A stretch of 64,000 nt of DNA from Sediminihaliea albiluteola (GTDB lineage Bacteria; Pseudomonadota; Gammaproteobacteria; Pseudomonadales; Halieaceae), in assembly GCF_014077625.1 (NCBI RefSeq), contig NZ_JACFXU010000013.1:558001-622000 (forward strand), written 5' to 3'. Below the pieces are notes generated by a model, which was not told where the DNA came from, did not search any database, and saw only the letters and a list, made by a program, of their open reading frames with translations. Made by a program: the position numbers and the translations under genes. This document shows, piece after piece, positions 25,564-39,400 of this stretch; position 1 is the first letter of the stretch; every line of letters starts with the position of its first letter.

Positions 25564-27211
25564 ACACTCGCTCCTTAAAGGGAGTAATTCCCACACGCTT
25601 ATAGGTATCAAGGAAGCTTTCTTCCTCTGTTCGCAGATCTACATAAGTAGAGAGAATCTTTTCAATGACCTCGGGCATATCATCCTGCTTAAATGAGGGA
25701 CCCAATATTTTACCTAAAGAAGCATCTTTATATTGGTTGCCACCCAGTGATACTTGGTAAAACTCCTCACCTTTTTTATCGACGCCTAAGATGCCAATTT
25801 GACCAATATGGTGATGACCACAGGCATTCATACAGCCACTTATGTTTAGTTCTAGTGGGCCGAGGTCGTAGATATAATCCAAGTCGTCAAAGCGCGCTTG
25901 AATAGCTTCCGCTACTGGTAAGGATTTGGCGTTTGCCAGCGAGCAATAGTCGCCGCCAGGACAGGCGATGATATCGGTCAAATAACCAATGTTGGCAGTC
26001 GCTAAGCCGGCCGCTTGGAGTTCTTGCCACAGAGCGTAGAGATCTTGCTGGCGCACATCCGCCAGTACCATATTTTGCTGGTGGGTAGTGCGAGCCTGGC
26101 CAAAGCTGTATTTGTCAGCTAGATCGGCGATTAACTCAAGCTGTCGGTCACTCACATCACCCGGTGCATCGCCAGTGCGCTTCAACGAGAGCGTGACTGC
26201 CTGGTAGCCGGGGATGCGATGCTCGACAGTGTTGCGCTTCAGCCAGTTGCCAAAGATTGGGTCGCGTTCAGCTTGAGCCGCTAAAGCAGCTTCAGCACTG
26301 GAACCATCAATCGTTTCGTAGGCGGGGTCGGTAAAGAAAGACTTTGCCTGCTCAATAGCATCTTCGGGTAGGGTAGAGGGGCCATCTTTTAGCGTTAGCC
26401 ACTCTTTCTCCACTGCCTCGCGGAAAGCTTCAACACCCATAGCTTTCACTAAGATCTTAATGCGAGCTTTAAATTTATTGTCACGACGGCCATGCAGGTT
26501 ATAAACCCGCAGTATCGCTTCAAGATAAGTCAGCAAGTGCCGCTTCTCAATCCACTCGGTAATGACCGACGCGATCATTGGTGTGCGACCTAAGCCGCCG
26601 CCAGCGAGGACTTTAAAGCCAATAACGCCTTCTTCGTTAGGCACTAGCTCCACGCCAATATCGTGAGAGTGGATGGTGGCGCGGTCTTCCAAGCTGCCGC
26701 AAACGGCAATTTTGAACTTCCGTGGCAGGAAGGCAAACTCTGGGTGGAAGGTGCTCCACTGGCGAATGATTTCACAGTAGGGGCGCGGGTCTTCGATTTC
26801 GTCACGGGCAACACCGGCAAACTCGTCAGAGGTGGTGTTGCGAATACAGTTGCCGCTGGTCTGGATGGCGTGCATCTGTACATTGGCCAGTTCTTCTAGA
26901 ATATCGGGTACTTCTTCTAGCTGCGGCCAGTTCAACTGAAAGTTTTGACGCGTAGTGACGTGGGCGTAGCCCTTGTCATAGTGGCGAGTAATATGAGCAA
27001 GTTTACGCAACTGCGCTGAGTTTAGCAGGCCGTAGGGCACAGCAATACGCATCATCGGCGCCAAACGCTGCACATACAGGCCATTCTGTAGGCGTAACGG
27101 CAAAAACTGCTCTTCGGTCAACTGGCCATCGAGGTAGCGGCGTGTCTGATCGCGGAATTGCGTGACACGCTGGTCTACTATTCGCTGGTCATAATCATCA
27201 TAAACGTACAT
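25547..27211 (-). CDS. cysI: Nitrite/sulfite reductase hemoprotein
   Basis: Siroheme and 4Fe-4S enzyme reducing sulfite to sulfide for cysteine synthesis. In the 554 residues the cluster cysteines lie in ACPGGDYCSLA (about 417-423) and SGCMNACGHH (about 459-463). The N-terminal half has LYVQRLAPMMRIAVPYGLL and GNCIRNTTSDEFAG, typical of the ferredoxin-nitrite/sulfite reductase family. The single-gene form followed by DUF934 matches the assimilatory sulfite reductase of pseudomonads rather than a nitrite reductase. A similar family could reduce nitrite, but no nitrate genes are nearby. Confidence 0.9.
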   Translation of the reverse strand: MYVYDDYDQRIVDQRVTQFRDQTRRYLDGQLTEEQFLPLRLQNGLYVQRLAPMMRIAVPYGLLNSAQLRKLAHITRHYDKGYAHVTTRQNFQLNWPQLEEVPDILEELANVQMHAIQTSGNCIRNTTSDEFAGVARDEIEDPRPYCEIIRQWSTFHPEFAFLPRKFKIAVCGSLEDRATIHSHDIGVELVPNEEGVIGFKVLAGGGLGRTPMIASVITEWIEKRHLLTYLEAILRVYNLHGRRDNKFKARIKILVKAMGVEAFREAVEKEWLTLKDGPSTLPEDAIEQAKSFFTDPAYETIDGSSAEAALAAQAERDPIFGNWLKRNTVEHRIPGYQAVTLSLKRTGDAPGDVSDRQLELIADLADKYSFGQARTTHQQNMVLADVRQQDLYALWQELQAAGLATANIGYLTDIIACPGGDYCSLANAKSLPVAEAIQARFDDLDYIYDLGPLELNISGCMNACGHHHIGQIGILGVDKKGEEFYQVSLGGNQYKDASLGKILGPSFKQDDMPEVIEKILSTYVDLRTEEESFLDTYKRVGITPFKERVYAKAD

Positions 27212-27502
27212 CTAGAGATCCTGTCACCACAGTGCTGCTCAAAAATAAGGGCGCTACCTTACCAGAAAAGACCTTGGGTTAATTATTCATTATTTTCATA
27301 AGGTTAGAACTGATCGAGCGGCGAGCCGTGGCAGCTTATTGCGCAACGGATTACGAGCTCAAAGGCAGCGATCTTTTTTCGGTCGCAGTTGTACTGTTCT
27401 GTTAAATTAAGAGTTCAAACATCTGTATTTGCCGTGCTGGCAAGCTAAAATTACGATAGTGATCGTGGCGGCCGCGCCCAGTGGCTAGTTTTTCTCACTC
27501 GC
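27212..27502. other. Gene-free gap upstream of the sulfite reductase gene
   Basis: No protein frame or RNA is convincing in this ~290-bp stretch between the divergent cysI and the small membrane protein gene. Around 27280-27300 it is AT-rich (TTAATTATTCATTATTTTC), the likely control region of the minus-strand cysI gene; a CysB-type site could lie here but has no reliable consensus to check by eye. The rest shows nothing recognisable. Confidence 0.4.
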
Positions 27503-27511
27503 TGCTATAAT
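27503..27511 (+). promoter_or_regulatory. Extended -10 promoter of the 38-residue protein
   Basis: TGCTATAAT (27503-27511) is a perfect extended -10 element (TGn plus TATAAT). No good -35 box is present at 17 bases, which is acceptable for this promoter class. It lies 45 bp before the ATG at 27557. Confidence 0.55.
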
Positions 27512-27556
27512 GGACGACGCTTATCCTAAACCTAAAATACTTATAAGGAAGATATC

Positions 27557-27673
27557 ATGTCCGATCAGTCCAAGCAGAGCAGCGACGGCGCAGCTGACGC
27601 CATCGCCGCAGTTGCAATCATCAGTATTGTAGTGCTCAGTCTTTATCTCTGGTTGTCTGGCATGCCGAGCTAA
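27557..27673 (+). CDS. Small single-pass membrane protein (38 residues)
   Basis: An ATG with AAGGA (27545-27549) at good spacing and an extended -10 promoter upstream opens a 38-residue frame. A polar, serine-rich head of about 12 residues is followed by one hydrophobic helix (AIAAVAIISIVVLSLYLWL, about 16-34) and a short MPS tail. The combination of promoter, ribosome site and clean membrane helix argues for a real gene. No family is recognised. It is convergent with the DUF2970 gene 39 bp downstream. Confidence 0.55.
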   Translation: MSDQSKQSSDGAADAIAAVAIISIVVLSLYLWLSGMPS

Positions 27674-27712
27674 AGCAGCTCTGGAGCAGCTCAATACGGC
27701 GGACTAGTTAAG

Positions 27713-27955
27713 TTAGCTACCCGCAGTGCTGACTACCAGTTTCACAATGGTGAACAGGGTAGCGACAAATACTGTAGTCAGTATCACACCTGCCAAGAGA
27801 AACGCGCCAAACTTACCACGTTTGAAATCGCGCTCACGGTTGCGACTACTTTGCACTCCAAAACCCGCGGCAAGAATGCTGCCTACTACCTCTGTGGTAG
27901 AGACTTTATCTTCCGTGGGTTGCTGGATCTGTTGATCTTGTCCTGCTTGCCCCAT
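27713..27955 (-). CDS. DUF2970 family membrane protein
   Basis: 80 residues with SILAAGFGVQSSRNRERDFKRGK followed by one membrane segment (FGAFLLAGVILTTVFVATLFTIVKLVV), the pattern of DUF2970, of unknown function. The ATG at 27955 is chosen because GAGGG lies 5 bases upstream; an ATG at 27973, which overlaps the metH stop by 8 bases, would add six residues. It is the last gene of the metH transcript. Confidence 0.75.
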   Translation of the reverse strand: MGQAGQDQQIQQPTEDKVSTTEVVGSILAAGFGVQSSRNRERDFKRGKFGAFLLAGVILTTVFVATLFTIVKLVVSTAGS

Positions 27956-27965
27956 TGCCACCCTC

Positions 27966-31655
<3,690 letters not shown>

Positions 31656-31741
31656 AGTTTTCCCCTGTCAGTTACAGCAAATAGAGTGTTTAGCTTGTAT
31701 AAAATGTTGGACCGGAGGGCTTGGGATGCCTCGGCGGCGCA

Positions 31742-31771
31742 CATTCTAGCAGAATGCATGCCCATATGGGC
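31742..31771. promoter_or_regulatory. Palindromes in the metH-nfuA divergent region
   Basis: GCCCATATGGGC (31760-31771) is a perfect 12-bp palindrome, and CATTCT-AGC-AGAATG (31742-31756) is a 6-bp inverted repeat next to it. Both lie about 90-115 bp upstream of metH and 80-110 bp upstream of nfuA. They could bind a regulator of either gene. Neither matches the MetR or MetJ consensus well. Confidence 0.4.
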
Positions 31772-31817
31772 GTCCAAACTCAAACACTTCTCGTACAATT
31801 GGGCTCAAAGTGTTAGA

Positions 31818-31842
31818 ATACCTGACCAATTTACTGGGAAAT
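31818..31842 (+). promoter_or_regulatory. IscR type I-like site upstream of nfuA
   Basis: The 25 bases starting ATACCTGACC and ending ACTGGGAAAT match about 20 of 25 positions of the E. coli IscR type I consensus, including both half-sites. A TAGAAT -10-like box (31814-31819) overlaps its left edge, and the site ends 11 bases before the nfuA ATG. IscR represses Fe-S assembly genes when clusters are plentiful, so this fits nfuA. Confidence 0.5.
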
Positions 31843-31852
31843 GAGCTGTACT

Positions 31853-32428
31853 ATGGTGACCATTACTGAATCTGCCCAAGAATACCTCGCGGAGCTCCTG
31901 TCAAAGCAGGAAGACGCACTGGGCGTCAGGGTATTCATCAACCAGCCGGGAACGGCCCGCGCAGAAACTTGCATTGCCTATTGCCGTGAAGGCGATTTGG
32001 AAGAAAACGACGAAAAACACGAATATGGCAGCATCACCGCCTGGTTTGACGGGCGCAGCCTGCCATATTTAGAAGACGCCTTGGTCGATTATTCCAAGGA
32101 TCGTATGGGTGGCCAGTTAACTATCAAGGCCCCCAACGCCAAACTGCCTCGGGTGGATGAAAACAGTCCACTTGAAGACCGCATCAACTATGTCCTCTAC
32201 AACGAAGTGAATCCGGCCTTAGCCGCTCACGGAGGCGAGGTGAGCTTGGTTGAGGTGACTGAAGATCAGTTCGCGATTTTGCGCTTCGGTGGTGGCTGTC
32301 AGGGCTGCGGCATGGTTGATCAAACACTCAAAGGCGGTGTTGAAAAAACGCTTCTGGAGCAGCTGCCACAACTTAAGGGTGTGCGCGATATGACAGACCA
32401 CTCAGATCGCTCGCAAGCTTATTACTAA
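31853..32428 (+). CDS. nfuA: Fe-S biogenesis protein NfuA
   Basis: Carrier that delivers 4Fe-4S clusters to target enzymes, especially under oxidative stress or iron limitation. The N-terminal degenerate A-type domain (1-100) is followed by an Nfu domain with C149 and C152 in [15 protein letters not shown]. With the ATG at 31853 it has 191 residues, the same as the E. coli protein, ending in the shared SYY-like tail (AYY). An upstream ATG at 31841 would add four residues and sits too close to the GGGAA. The IscR-like site and a strong terminator bracket it as a single gene. Confidence 0.95.
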   Translation: MVTITESAQEYLAELLSKQEDALGVRVFINQPGTARAETCIAYCREGDLEENDEKHEYGSITAWFDGRSLPYLEDALVDYSKDRMGGQLTIKAPNAKLPRVDENSPLEDRINYVLYNEVNPALAAHGGEVSLVEVTEDQFAILRFGGGCQGCGMVDQTLKGGVEKTLLEQLPQLKGVRDMTDHSDRSQAYY

Positions 32429-32462
32429 GTTCTCTGAGCATTGCTTATCACAGTGCCAACAT

Positions 32463-32490
32463 AAAGGCCGGGCTAATTGCCCGGCCTTTT
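32463..32490. terminator. Bidirectional terminator between nfuA and DAHP synthase gene
   Basis: AAAGGCCGGGC (32463-32473), loop TAATT, GCCCGGCCTTT (32479-32489), then T. It serves the two convergent genes. Confidence 0.9.
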
Positions 32491-32530
32491 GCTTTTATCC
32501 CTAAGCTGAAAGGATAAGCTGCTGCCAGCC

Positions 32531-33604
32531 TTATCCGCGACGTGTTGGCAGGATATCTTTGAGTTTGTCACGCGCAGTGCGAAGGCATTCTGCGGTGGTA
32601 TCCCAGTCGATGCAGCCATCAGTTACCGAGACGCCGTACTCCAGATCCTCTAAGTTCTCCGGAATCGACTGATTACCCGCCTTCAGGTTGCTCTCGATCA
32701 TCAATCCGACAATCGACTTATTGCCAGAAATAATTTGGCTAACCACATCCTCTACTACCAGCGTTTGTAACTCCGGCTGCTTATTGGAGTTGGCGTGGCT
32801 GCAGTCGACCATGATGTTCAGCGGCGCCTTTGCCTTGTTCAGGGCCTCCTCACAGAGCGCAATGTTCACTGAGTCGTAGTTGGGGCCTGAACTACCGCCG
32901 CGCAAAACTACGTGGCCATAGCGATTACCCTTGGTGGTATAAACCGATACCCGTCCCTGGTGGTTAATACCTAAGAAGCGGTGGGGCTTAGACACTGAGT
33001 TCAGTGCGTTAGTCGCCACGGTAAGGCAGCCGTCAGTGCCATTTTTAAAACCAACGGCGCAGGATAGGCCGCTGGCCATTTCCCGGTGTGTTTGCGACTC
33101 TGTAGTGCGCGCGCCGATCGCAGACCAGCTGATAAGATCTTGCAAGTACTGGGGCGAAATAGGGTCCAGCGCTTCGGTGGATGTGGGCAGTCCCAGCTCT
33201 AGAATATCCAGCAGCAGTTTACGCCCTATATGCAAACCCTCTTCTATTTTGAAGGTGTCATTTAGGTGAGGGTCGTTAATTAAACCTTTCCAGCCCACTG
33301 TGGTGCGCGGCTTTTCAAAATAAACCCGCATGACAATATACAAAGTATCGGAGAGCTCATCGGCCAGTGCCTTCAATCGGCGGGCATAGTCCAGCGCCGC
33401 TTCGGGATCATGAATAGAGCAGGGGCCGACCACCACAAACATGCGTGGGTCCTTGCCATCAAGAATATCCCAAAGCACCTGGCGGCTCTCTGCCACCTTG
33501 GCTCTCACCGCGTCGCTCATCGGCAGCGCGGTCTTCAGTTGTTCCGGTGTCACCAACAAATCTTGTGAGGCGACGTTGATATTGTGTACTGCCATATTGC
33601 TCAT
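32531..33604 (-). CDS. 3-deoxy-7-phosphoheptulonate synthase, class I
   Basis: First enzyme of the shikimate pathway, joining phosphoenolpyruvate and erythrose 4-phosphate. In the 357 residues VVGPCSIHDPEAALDYA (about 57-73) and MRVYFEKPRTTVGWKGLINDP are the substrate-binding segments of the AroF/G/H type, followed by GARTTESQTHREMASGLS and the metal-binding DCSHANS. Which aromatic amino acid inhibits it cannot be told from motifs. The start ATG follows a weak AGGTAAG site. A single-gene unit. Confidence 0.94.
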   Translation of the reverse strand: MSNMAVHNINVASQDLLVTPEQLKTALPMSDAVRAKVAESRQVLWDILDGKDPRMFVVVGPCSIHDPEAALDYARRLKALADELSDTLYIVMRVYFEKPRTTVGWKGLINDPHLNDTFKIEEGLHIGRKLLLDILELGLPTSTEALDPISPQYLQDLISWSAIGARTTESQTHREMASGLSCAVGFKNGTDGCLTVATNALNSVSKPHRFLGINHQGRVSVYTTKGNRYGHVVLRGGSSGPNYDSVNIALCEEALNKAKAPLNIMVDCSHANSNKQPELQTLVVEDVVSQIISGNKSIVGLMIESNLKAGNQSIPENLEDLEYGVSVTDGCIDWDTTAECLRTARDKLKDILPTRRG

Positions 33605-33765
33605 TGCTACTTACCTGCTAGAGTGGATCCCTCGCGCCCAGCCAAATCAATTAAGGCCACACTTCATGTGCAACGGCTCTGGAGAAAGATGGCGCGATAT
33701 TCTATAGCAGCCAGCATACTTTGGATAGACAGACAAGCTCCCGCAATCAAATTGAGGCCATATAA

Positions 33766-36489
33766 TTGAGCGTGATAGCAACTCGCCCCCTATACAACAT
33801 CGAGCAATTACAGGGCTATATAGAGCAGGGTTATCAACTGTTGACACCAAACCTGCGCTTGGCACGCCGGATTAAAGCCGAGTGGGATCGCAGTCAAGCT
33901 GCCAGTGGCGCCCGTGTTTGGCGCCCTCTGGCGGTACGGCCACTAGAGCAGTGGCTGTACCAGCAGTGGCTATCGCGCAGTCTCAGTCGGCCCTCACTGC
34001 GACGGATACCCATAGGGCAGGGCCAAGCGCTAGCCCTGTGGCGTCAAATTATTCGCAATCAAATTGAACACAGCGGCTTACAACTCCTGCAGCCCGATGC
34101 TGCGGCTGCGATGGCAGAGCAGGCCCGCGGAAACTTATTGCGCTGGCAAATTTCGCTGCAGCAAGAGGCCATCGCTGCAGAGTTTGCTCTCGATCAAGAT
34201 TGCGCGACCTTCCTGCAGTGGTGCCAGGCCTTTGAGGCGGCTCTGGAGGAGAGGGGCTTAGCAACCACTCTCGACGCGATCGCCATGCTGGCCCAAGATG
34301 GCTCGCATAAACCAACTGTTAAAGCTTTATTGCTGGATTTTGACGAGGTCGCCCCGCTGTTTCGCCACTGCCTTGCACAGCTCTGTAGCGACGTAGAAGA
34401 GTTGCAAGCCGCTGCCGAGCAGGCCAGCTTGCAGGCCTTCGCCTTTGCCGATCAGCGCAGTGAGCTGTTGAGCATAGCGCGCTGGATTCGCCACTTACAT
34501 CAAGCCGAGCCCAACGCAGCGATTGGCGTGGTTCTGGGCGATATGCGCGCCGATCGCTCCCATTTGGAATACCTGCTGCGGCGCGAGTTTGATTGCCTCA
34601 ATGAGAATTACGCCCAGTTACCGGTCAACTTTTCTACCGGCTGGCCACTGGCGGAAGTACCCTTGGTGCGCGATGCCCTATTAGCACTGAACATGAGCCG
34701 CAATCAGCTGAATGTGAATGAGCTGCTCAGCTTGCTGCGCTCCCGCTTTGTGAACCTGCCCGACAAGCATTCAGCCCTAGGCCAGAAATTTATTGTGCGC
34801 CTCTTTGATCAAGGTTTAGAGCAGATGCCGGCGGCCACAGTGCGCAACTTGGCCTGCCAAGTCACACTAGGAGAGCAGCGCGGCTTAGCCCTAGGCGAAA
34901 TACTACAATGCATTGCCCAGCGCCGTGAACTAGGTCAGCGTATGCGCCCATCCCAGTGGCTTGAGCACTTTGATGCTGTGCTACAACTCTGGGCTTGGCC
35001 GGGGCCTAGCAGTCTCGATTCACTCGAATATCAGCAGCTTGAACAGTGGCAGAGCATGCTCGAAAGTTACGCCGCTTACGATATGGTTTGTGATCACTTA
35101 GATTTACCGGGCGCTCTAAAGCTGTTGGCGCAGTGCTGTGCAGAGACCATGTTTCAAGCCCAAACCAGCGATAGCTCAATTCAGGTGTTGGGCCCCCTTG
35201 AGGCTGCCGGCCTCAGTTTCGATCACCTCTGGCTGGCGGGGATGCAGGCCAGTCAGTGGCCGGCCCCGGCGCGGCCTAATCCCTTGCTGCCGATGGCATT
35301 ACAGCGCCGCTGTGGCATGCCCCACGCCAGCGCGGAGCGGGAATGGGACTACAGCAGTAAATTGCTCGCCCAATATCGCCGCAGTAGCGGGCAGCTCTAC
35401 GCTAGCTACAGCCGTGAGCTCAATGGCGCACCAGAGCTGCCCAGTGCACTGCTCAATGACTTTGAGTGGGGCGATATGCCAGTGCCCGATGCACTGCCTG
35501 AGCAATGGCTCAAGATCTGGGAGCAGCGCGACATGGAATTTCTTGAGGATCACCAAGCGCCTGCCGTGTCTGAGCTCGAGCTGTCCAGTATAAAAGGCGG
35601 TAGTGGCTTAATCGAAGATCAGTCAAATTGCGCCTTTCGCGCTTTTGCCAAGCGTCGTCTCTCGGTTCAAAGCTTGTCAGAGCCCAGTTTGGCGCTGAGT
35701 GCGAGTGAGCGGGGCGTAGTGATGCACGATGCGCTCTATGCCCTGTGGGGCGAGTTAGGCAGTGCTAAAGGCCTGCTGGCTGTGGATGATGCTAAACAGG
35801 CTGAGATCATCGAGCGTGCGGTGGCGGCTGCCGTTGCCGCTGTGCCAGAGTCACGGCGCAGCGCCGTCGGTGAAGCTTATCTTGCCCAGGAGAGCGCTTA
35901 TCTGGCTCAGTTACTGTCCGAATGGCTAGAAGTAGAGCGAGAGCGCGCCGACTTTGTCGTTAGCGCCCGTGAACAAGAGGCCAGTTTTGAGCTCAAGGGT
36001 TTACCGATGACACTGCGTGTCGACCGCATCGATACACTCGCTGATGGCTCGCAGATGATCATCGACTATAAATCGAGCCCTTGCAGTAAAAGTAGCTGGC
36101 TCGGTGAGCGACCAAGCCAGCCGCAATTACCACTCTACGGCATGGTCAGTACTGAAGCAGTTGGGGCGCTGGCCTTTGCTCAAGTGCGACCCCGTGAATG
36201 CCAGTACACCGGCATTGGTGATAGCGAAGCAGCTGATGCGGCTAAAGGCATTGAGGTCGACATAGCCAAGGCCATGCGTGGCAAAGCGCCCTGTCAGGAT
36301 TGGCAGGATTTACGCAGTTATTGGCAGGACTGTTTAGAGCGCTTAGCTGAAGACTTTCTCAGTGGCGCTGCGATGGTAGACCCCCAGCCAAACAGTTGCA
36401 CATGGTGCGGCCTGCAGGCCTTGTGCCGGGTAGGCGCTGCCTACCTAGAGATCGACGAAGATGCACTTGATGATGGGCAAGAACTATGA
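33766..36489 (+). CDS. AddB-like PD-(D/E)XK nuclease with Fe-S cysteines
   Basis: 907 residues related to the AddB/probable DNA repair nuclease family. The N-terminal helicase-like part lacks a good Walker A, as in this family. The C-terminal nuclease has D767 and K769 in MIIDYKSSP. C622, together with C878, C881 and C887 (CTWCGLQALC), forms the split four-cysteine pattern that holds a 4Fe-4S cluster in AddB. The start is TTG with GAGG 8 bases upstream; a TATAAT (33761-33766) overlaps it. Its stop overlaps the next gene (ATGA). Together they probably resect double-strand breaks for RecA. Confidence 0.82.
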   Translation: MSVIATRPLYNIEQLQGYIEQGYQLLTPNLRLARRIKAEWDRSQAASGARVWRPLAVRPLEQWLYQQWLSRSLSRPSLRRIPIGQGQALALWRQIIRNQIEHSGLQLLQPDAAAAMAEQARGNLLRWQISLQQEAIAAEFALDQDCATFLQWCQAFEAALEERGLATTLDAIAMLAQDGSHKPTVKALLLDFDEVAPLFRHCLAQLCSDVEELQAAAEQASLQAFAFADQRSELLSIARWIRHLHQAEPNAAIGVVLGDMRADRSHLEYLLRREFDCLNENYAQLPVNFSTGWPLAEVPLVRDALLALNMSRNQLNVNELLSLLRSRFVNLPDKHSALGQKFIVRLFDQGLEQMPAATVRNLACQVTLGEQRGLALGEILQCIAQRRELGQRMRPSQWLEHFDAVLQLWAWPGPSSLDSLEYQQLEQWQSMLESYAAYDMVCDHLDLPGALKLLAQCCAETMFQAQTSDSSIQVLGPLEAAGLSFDHLWLAGMQASQWPAPARPNPLLPMALQRRCGMPHASAEREWDYSSKLLAQYRRSSGQLYASYSRELNGAPELPSALLNDFEWGDMPVPDALPEQWLKIWEQRDMEFLEDHQAPAVSELELSSIKGGSGLIEDQSNCAFRAFAKRRLSVQSLSEPSLALSASERGVVMHDALYALWGELGSAKGLLAVDDAKQAEIIERAVAAAVAAVPESRRSAVGEAYLAQESAYLAQLLSEWLEVERERADFVVSAREQEASFELKGLPMTLRVDRIDTLADGSQMIIDYKSSPCSKSSWLGERPSQPQLPLYGMVSTEAVGALAFAQVRPRECQYTGIGDSEAADAAKGIEVDIAKAMRGKAPCQDWQDLRSYWQDCLERLAEDFLSGAAMVDPQPNSCTWCGLQALCRVGAAYLEIDEDALDDGQEL

Positions 36490-39400
36490 CGATTGTTGAT
36501 GCGGTGCAGCGGGAGGCGGCGCTCAACCCCCTTAAAAGCTTTTGTGTCAGTGCACCAGCTGGCTCCGGAAAAACTGAACTGCTGATTCAGCGATTCTTGG
36601 CCTTACTCGCCAGGGTGCAACGCCCCGAGCAAGTCCTTGCCATCACTTTTACCCGCAAGGCAGCGGCGGAGATGCGCGAGCGGGTAGTGCAAGCCCTGCA
36701 AGAGGCGCAAGCAGGACTGCCTTGTAGCAGCGACCATCAACAACGGACCCGAGACCTAGCGCTTGCGGCCCTAGAGCGGGACCGCGAGCAAGCTTGGCGA
36801 TTACTGCACAACACTGCACGGCTCAATATCCGCACCATCGACGGTTTTTGCGCCGCTCTCACTCGGCAAATGCCGGTGTTGAGTGCCTTTGGTGCACAAG
36901 CAACGGCAGTGGATGATGCCGTCCCGCTCTATGCTGAAGCGGTGGCCGAGTTATTTGCCATGACTGAGGGTGAGCATCCGGTTAAAACTGACCTAAGAGC
37001 CCTAATGCTGCACTTTGACAACCGCTGGAACCGCCTCAGTGAGCTGCTGCAGGGCTTGCTTGCACGCCGCGATCAGTGGTTGTCATACATTCATGTGCGT
37101 CACTCACCCGAGGCCGCAGAGCAAAGGCTGCTGCAAACCGTAGAAGGTGTTGTTTGCGAAACCCTTGCCCAGCTGCGCCAGCAGTTTGGCGCCCGTCTCT
37201 CGGCACTTTACGATCTGCGCTGTTTTAGTGCGCAGAACCTAGGTGAAGCAGAACCTCGTCACGCTGGTGATAGCCTAGAAGACCTGCCTGAGTGGCGAGC
37301 TCTGCGCCATATGTTATTGACCAAAGATGGCAGCAAATGGCGCTCTAGATTCACGGTTAAAGAAGGTTTCCCGCCGGGTAATGGTCGAAATAAGGAACAA
37401 AAGGAGGCGCTGCAAGAGATTATCAGTGAACTGAGCGCTGACGATGGCCTGCGCCAGGCTTTACTTGAAGTCGATGTCCTGCCTGAGATCGAAGGCAATA
37501 GCACCAGCTGGCAATTAGTACTGCATCTGAGCAATGTGCTGCCTGTTCTCGCCGCTCAGTTGCTGTTGGTGTTCGAGCGCCACGGCAAGGTTGATCACAG
37601 CCAGGTTGCCCAGTCGGCTCTGCAGGCTCTGGGTGATGATGATTACCCAACAGATCTCGCCTTGCGTTTGGATTATCAACTAGAGCATATTTTAATTGAT
37701 GAATTCCAAGACACCGCTATTACACAATTTGAGCTGCTGCGCCGCCTAACCCGAGGTTGGGCTGAGCACAATGAGGCCAACCCCGGCGCGCCACGCAGTT
37801 TTCTAATTGTTGGCGATGGTATGCAATCCATCTACGGCTTCCGCGATGCCAACGTCAGTCTCTTCTTGCAGGCCCGCGACCATGGTTTTAATGGCGTGCT
37901 GCCGGAGTATCTTGAATTACAAGCTAACTTCCGCTCAGAGGCCGGCGTGGTCGACTGGGTTAACCAAACCTTCTCTCAAGTTTTTCCCCAAGAAGATAAT
38001 ATTGCTCGCGGCGAAGTCAGTTTTAGTGCGGCCACTGCGGTTAAGCCAGTGGGTAGCGATCCCGCTGTCAGGCTTCAGGTTTTTCATGGCGATGAAGCAG
38101 AGCAAGCAGAAGTTGCCTTTGTCTGTGATGGCGTAGCCGAGGCCCTGACGGCATCTAATGATGGCAGCATCGCAGTACTTGGCCGCAGTCGTCCCCAGCT
38201 GCAGGGTATTGTGGCAGGACTGCGTGAGCGCGGTATCGCCTTTGCTGCTCAAGATATGGACCGTCTCGAGCACTCGCCGGTGGTGCTCGACTTAATGACC
38301 CTCGTACGAGCGCTCTCGAATCGAGCAGACCGAGTGGCCTGGATGGCAGTATTGCGTGCCCCTTGGTGCGGCTTGAGTTTAGCTGACTTACTGAGCCTCG
38401 CTAGGGCTGATGATAATGGACGCTATCAAGATCTACTCACCCTCTGTGGCGAGCCAGCAGTGGTACAAGCTTTATCTGAGGATGGCCGCAAGCGCTTGAG
38501 CGCTCTGCGTAGCGCGATGAACTGGGCGATTGCCCGTCGCGACCGACTGTCGCAAAGGGCCTGGCTGGAGCAGTTATGGCTGCGCCTAGATGGGCCTGCC
38601 ACCGTCGCTGAGAAAGCGGCCTTGGCAGATGCCCAACGTTTTTTTGAGCTGATCGAGCAGGGCGAGCTGGAAGGGCGCAACTTTGATCTGCCTTGGCTAC
38701 AAACGCAAGTGGCTAAACTCTACGCCAACGCGGGTGATCCCGATGCCCGTGTACAGTTAATGACTTTGCATAAAGCAAAAGGACTAGAGTTTGATCATGT
38801 CTTTATTCCAGCCTTAGCCCGCAAGTCTGGTAACGATTCGCGGCCCCTAATGCTCTGGGATGAATTTGGCGACGATCAAGGGCAGCGCAGTTTTCTGCTA
38901 GCTGCTGATGATCACAGTAAAAAGGGTGAGCCCGGCGTTTACAATTACCTAGCGCAGCGACGCAAGCGCAAGACTCAACTGGAAAACACCCGACTCTTAT
39001 ATGTCGGTGCGACCCGTGCGATCAAGCAATTAGTACTAAGTGCAACGCTGAAGGTCGACGCGAAAACTGACAGCCTTAAAGCGCCTACTGAGAACACCTT
39101 GTTGGCCTGTATATGGCCGGCGGTGAAAGAGCAGGCGCAGATTGTCGAAGTCGCCGATGGCATGCCTCAGCAGCACAATGAAGTAAGTTGGCCCTTATTA
39201 CAGCGCTTAGTCATAGCTACAGAAGTCAGTGAAGCAGCGCCGCTGGAGCAGAGGGCCAGCGATAACAGCAACCGGCCAGCGCCTCTCGCCAATAGTCTGG
39301 AGCGGCATAGCGGGACAGTCGTGCACCAAGCACTGGAAGTGCTAGCGCAACGCTCAGACTTACCCCGGGAGCCCTCAGAGGACGATTTCAGTTTGTGGCG

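Noticed and set aside
31656-31850. Cobalamin, SAM or SAH riboswitch before metH
   Set aside because: No B12 box or SAM/SAH core could be found in the leader; the proposed GC-rich stretch does not fit the SAH motif convincingly.
33761-33766. TATAAT overlapping the AddB-like start as proof of a leaderless transcript
   Set aside because: A GAGG at proper distance before the TTG favours a normal leader, and no suitable -35 box was seen for this TATAAT.
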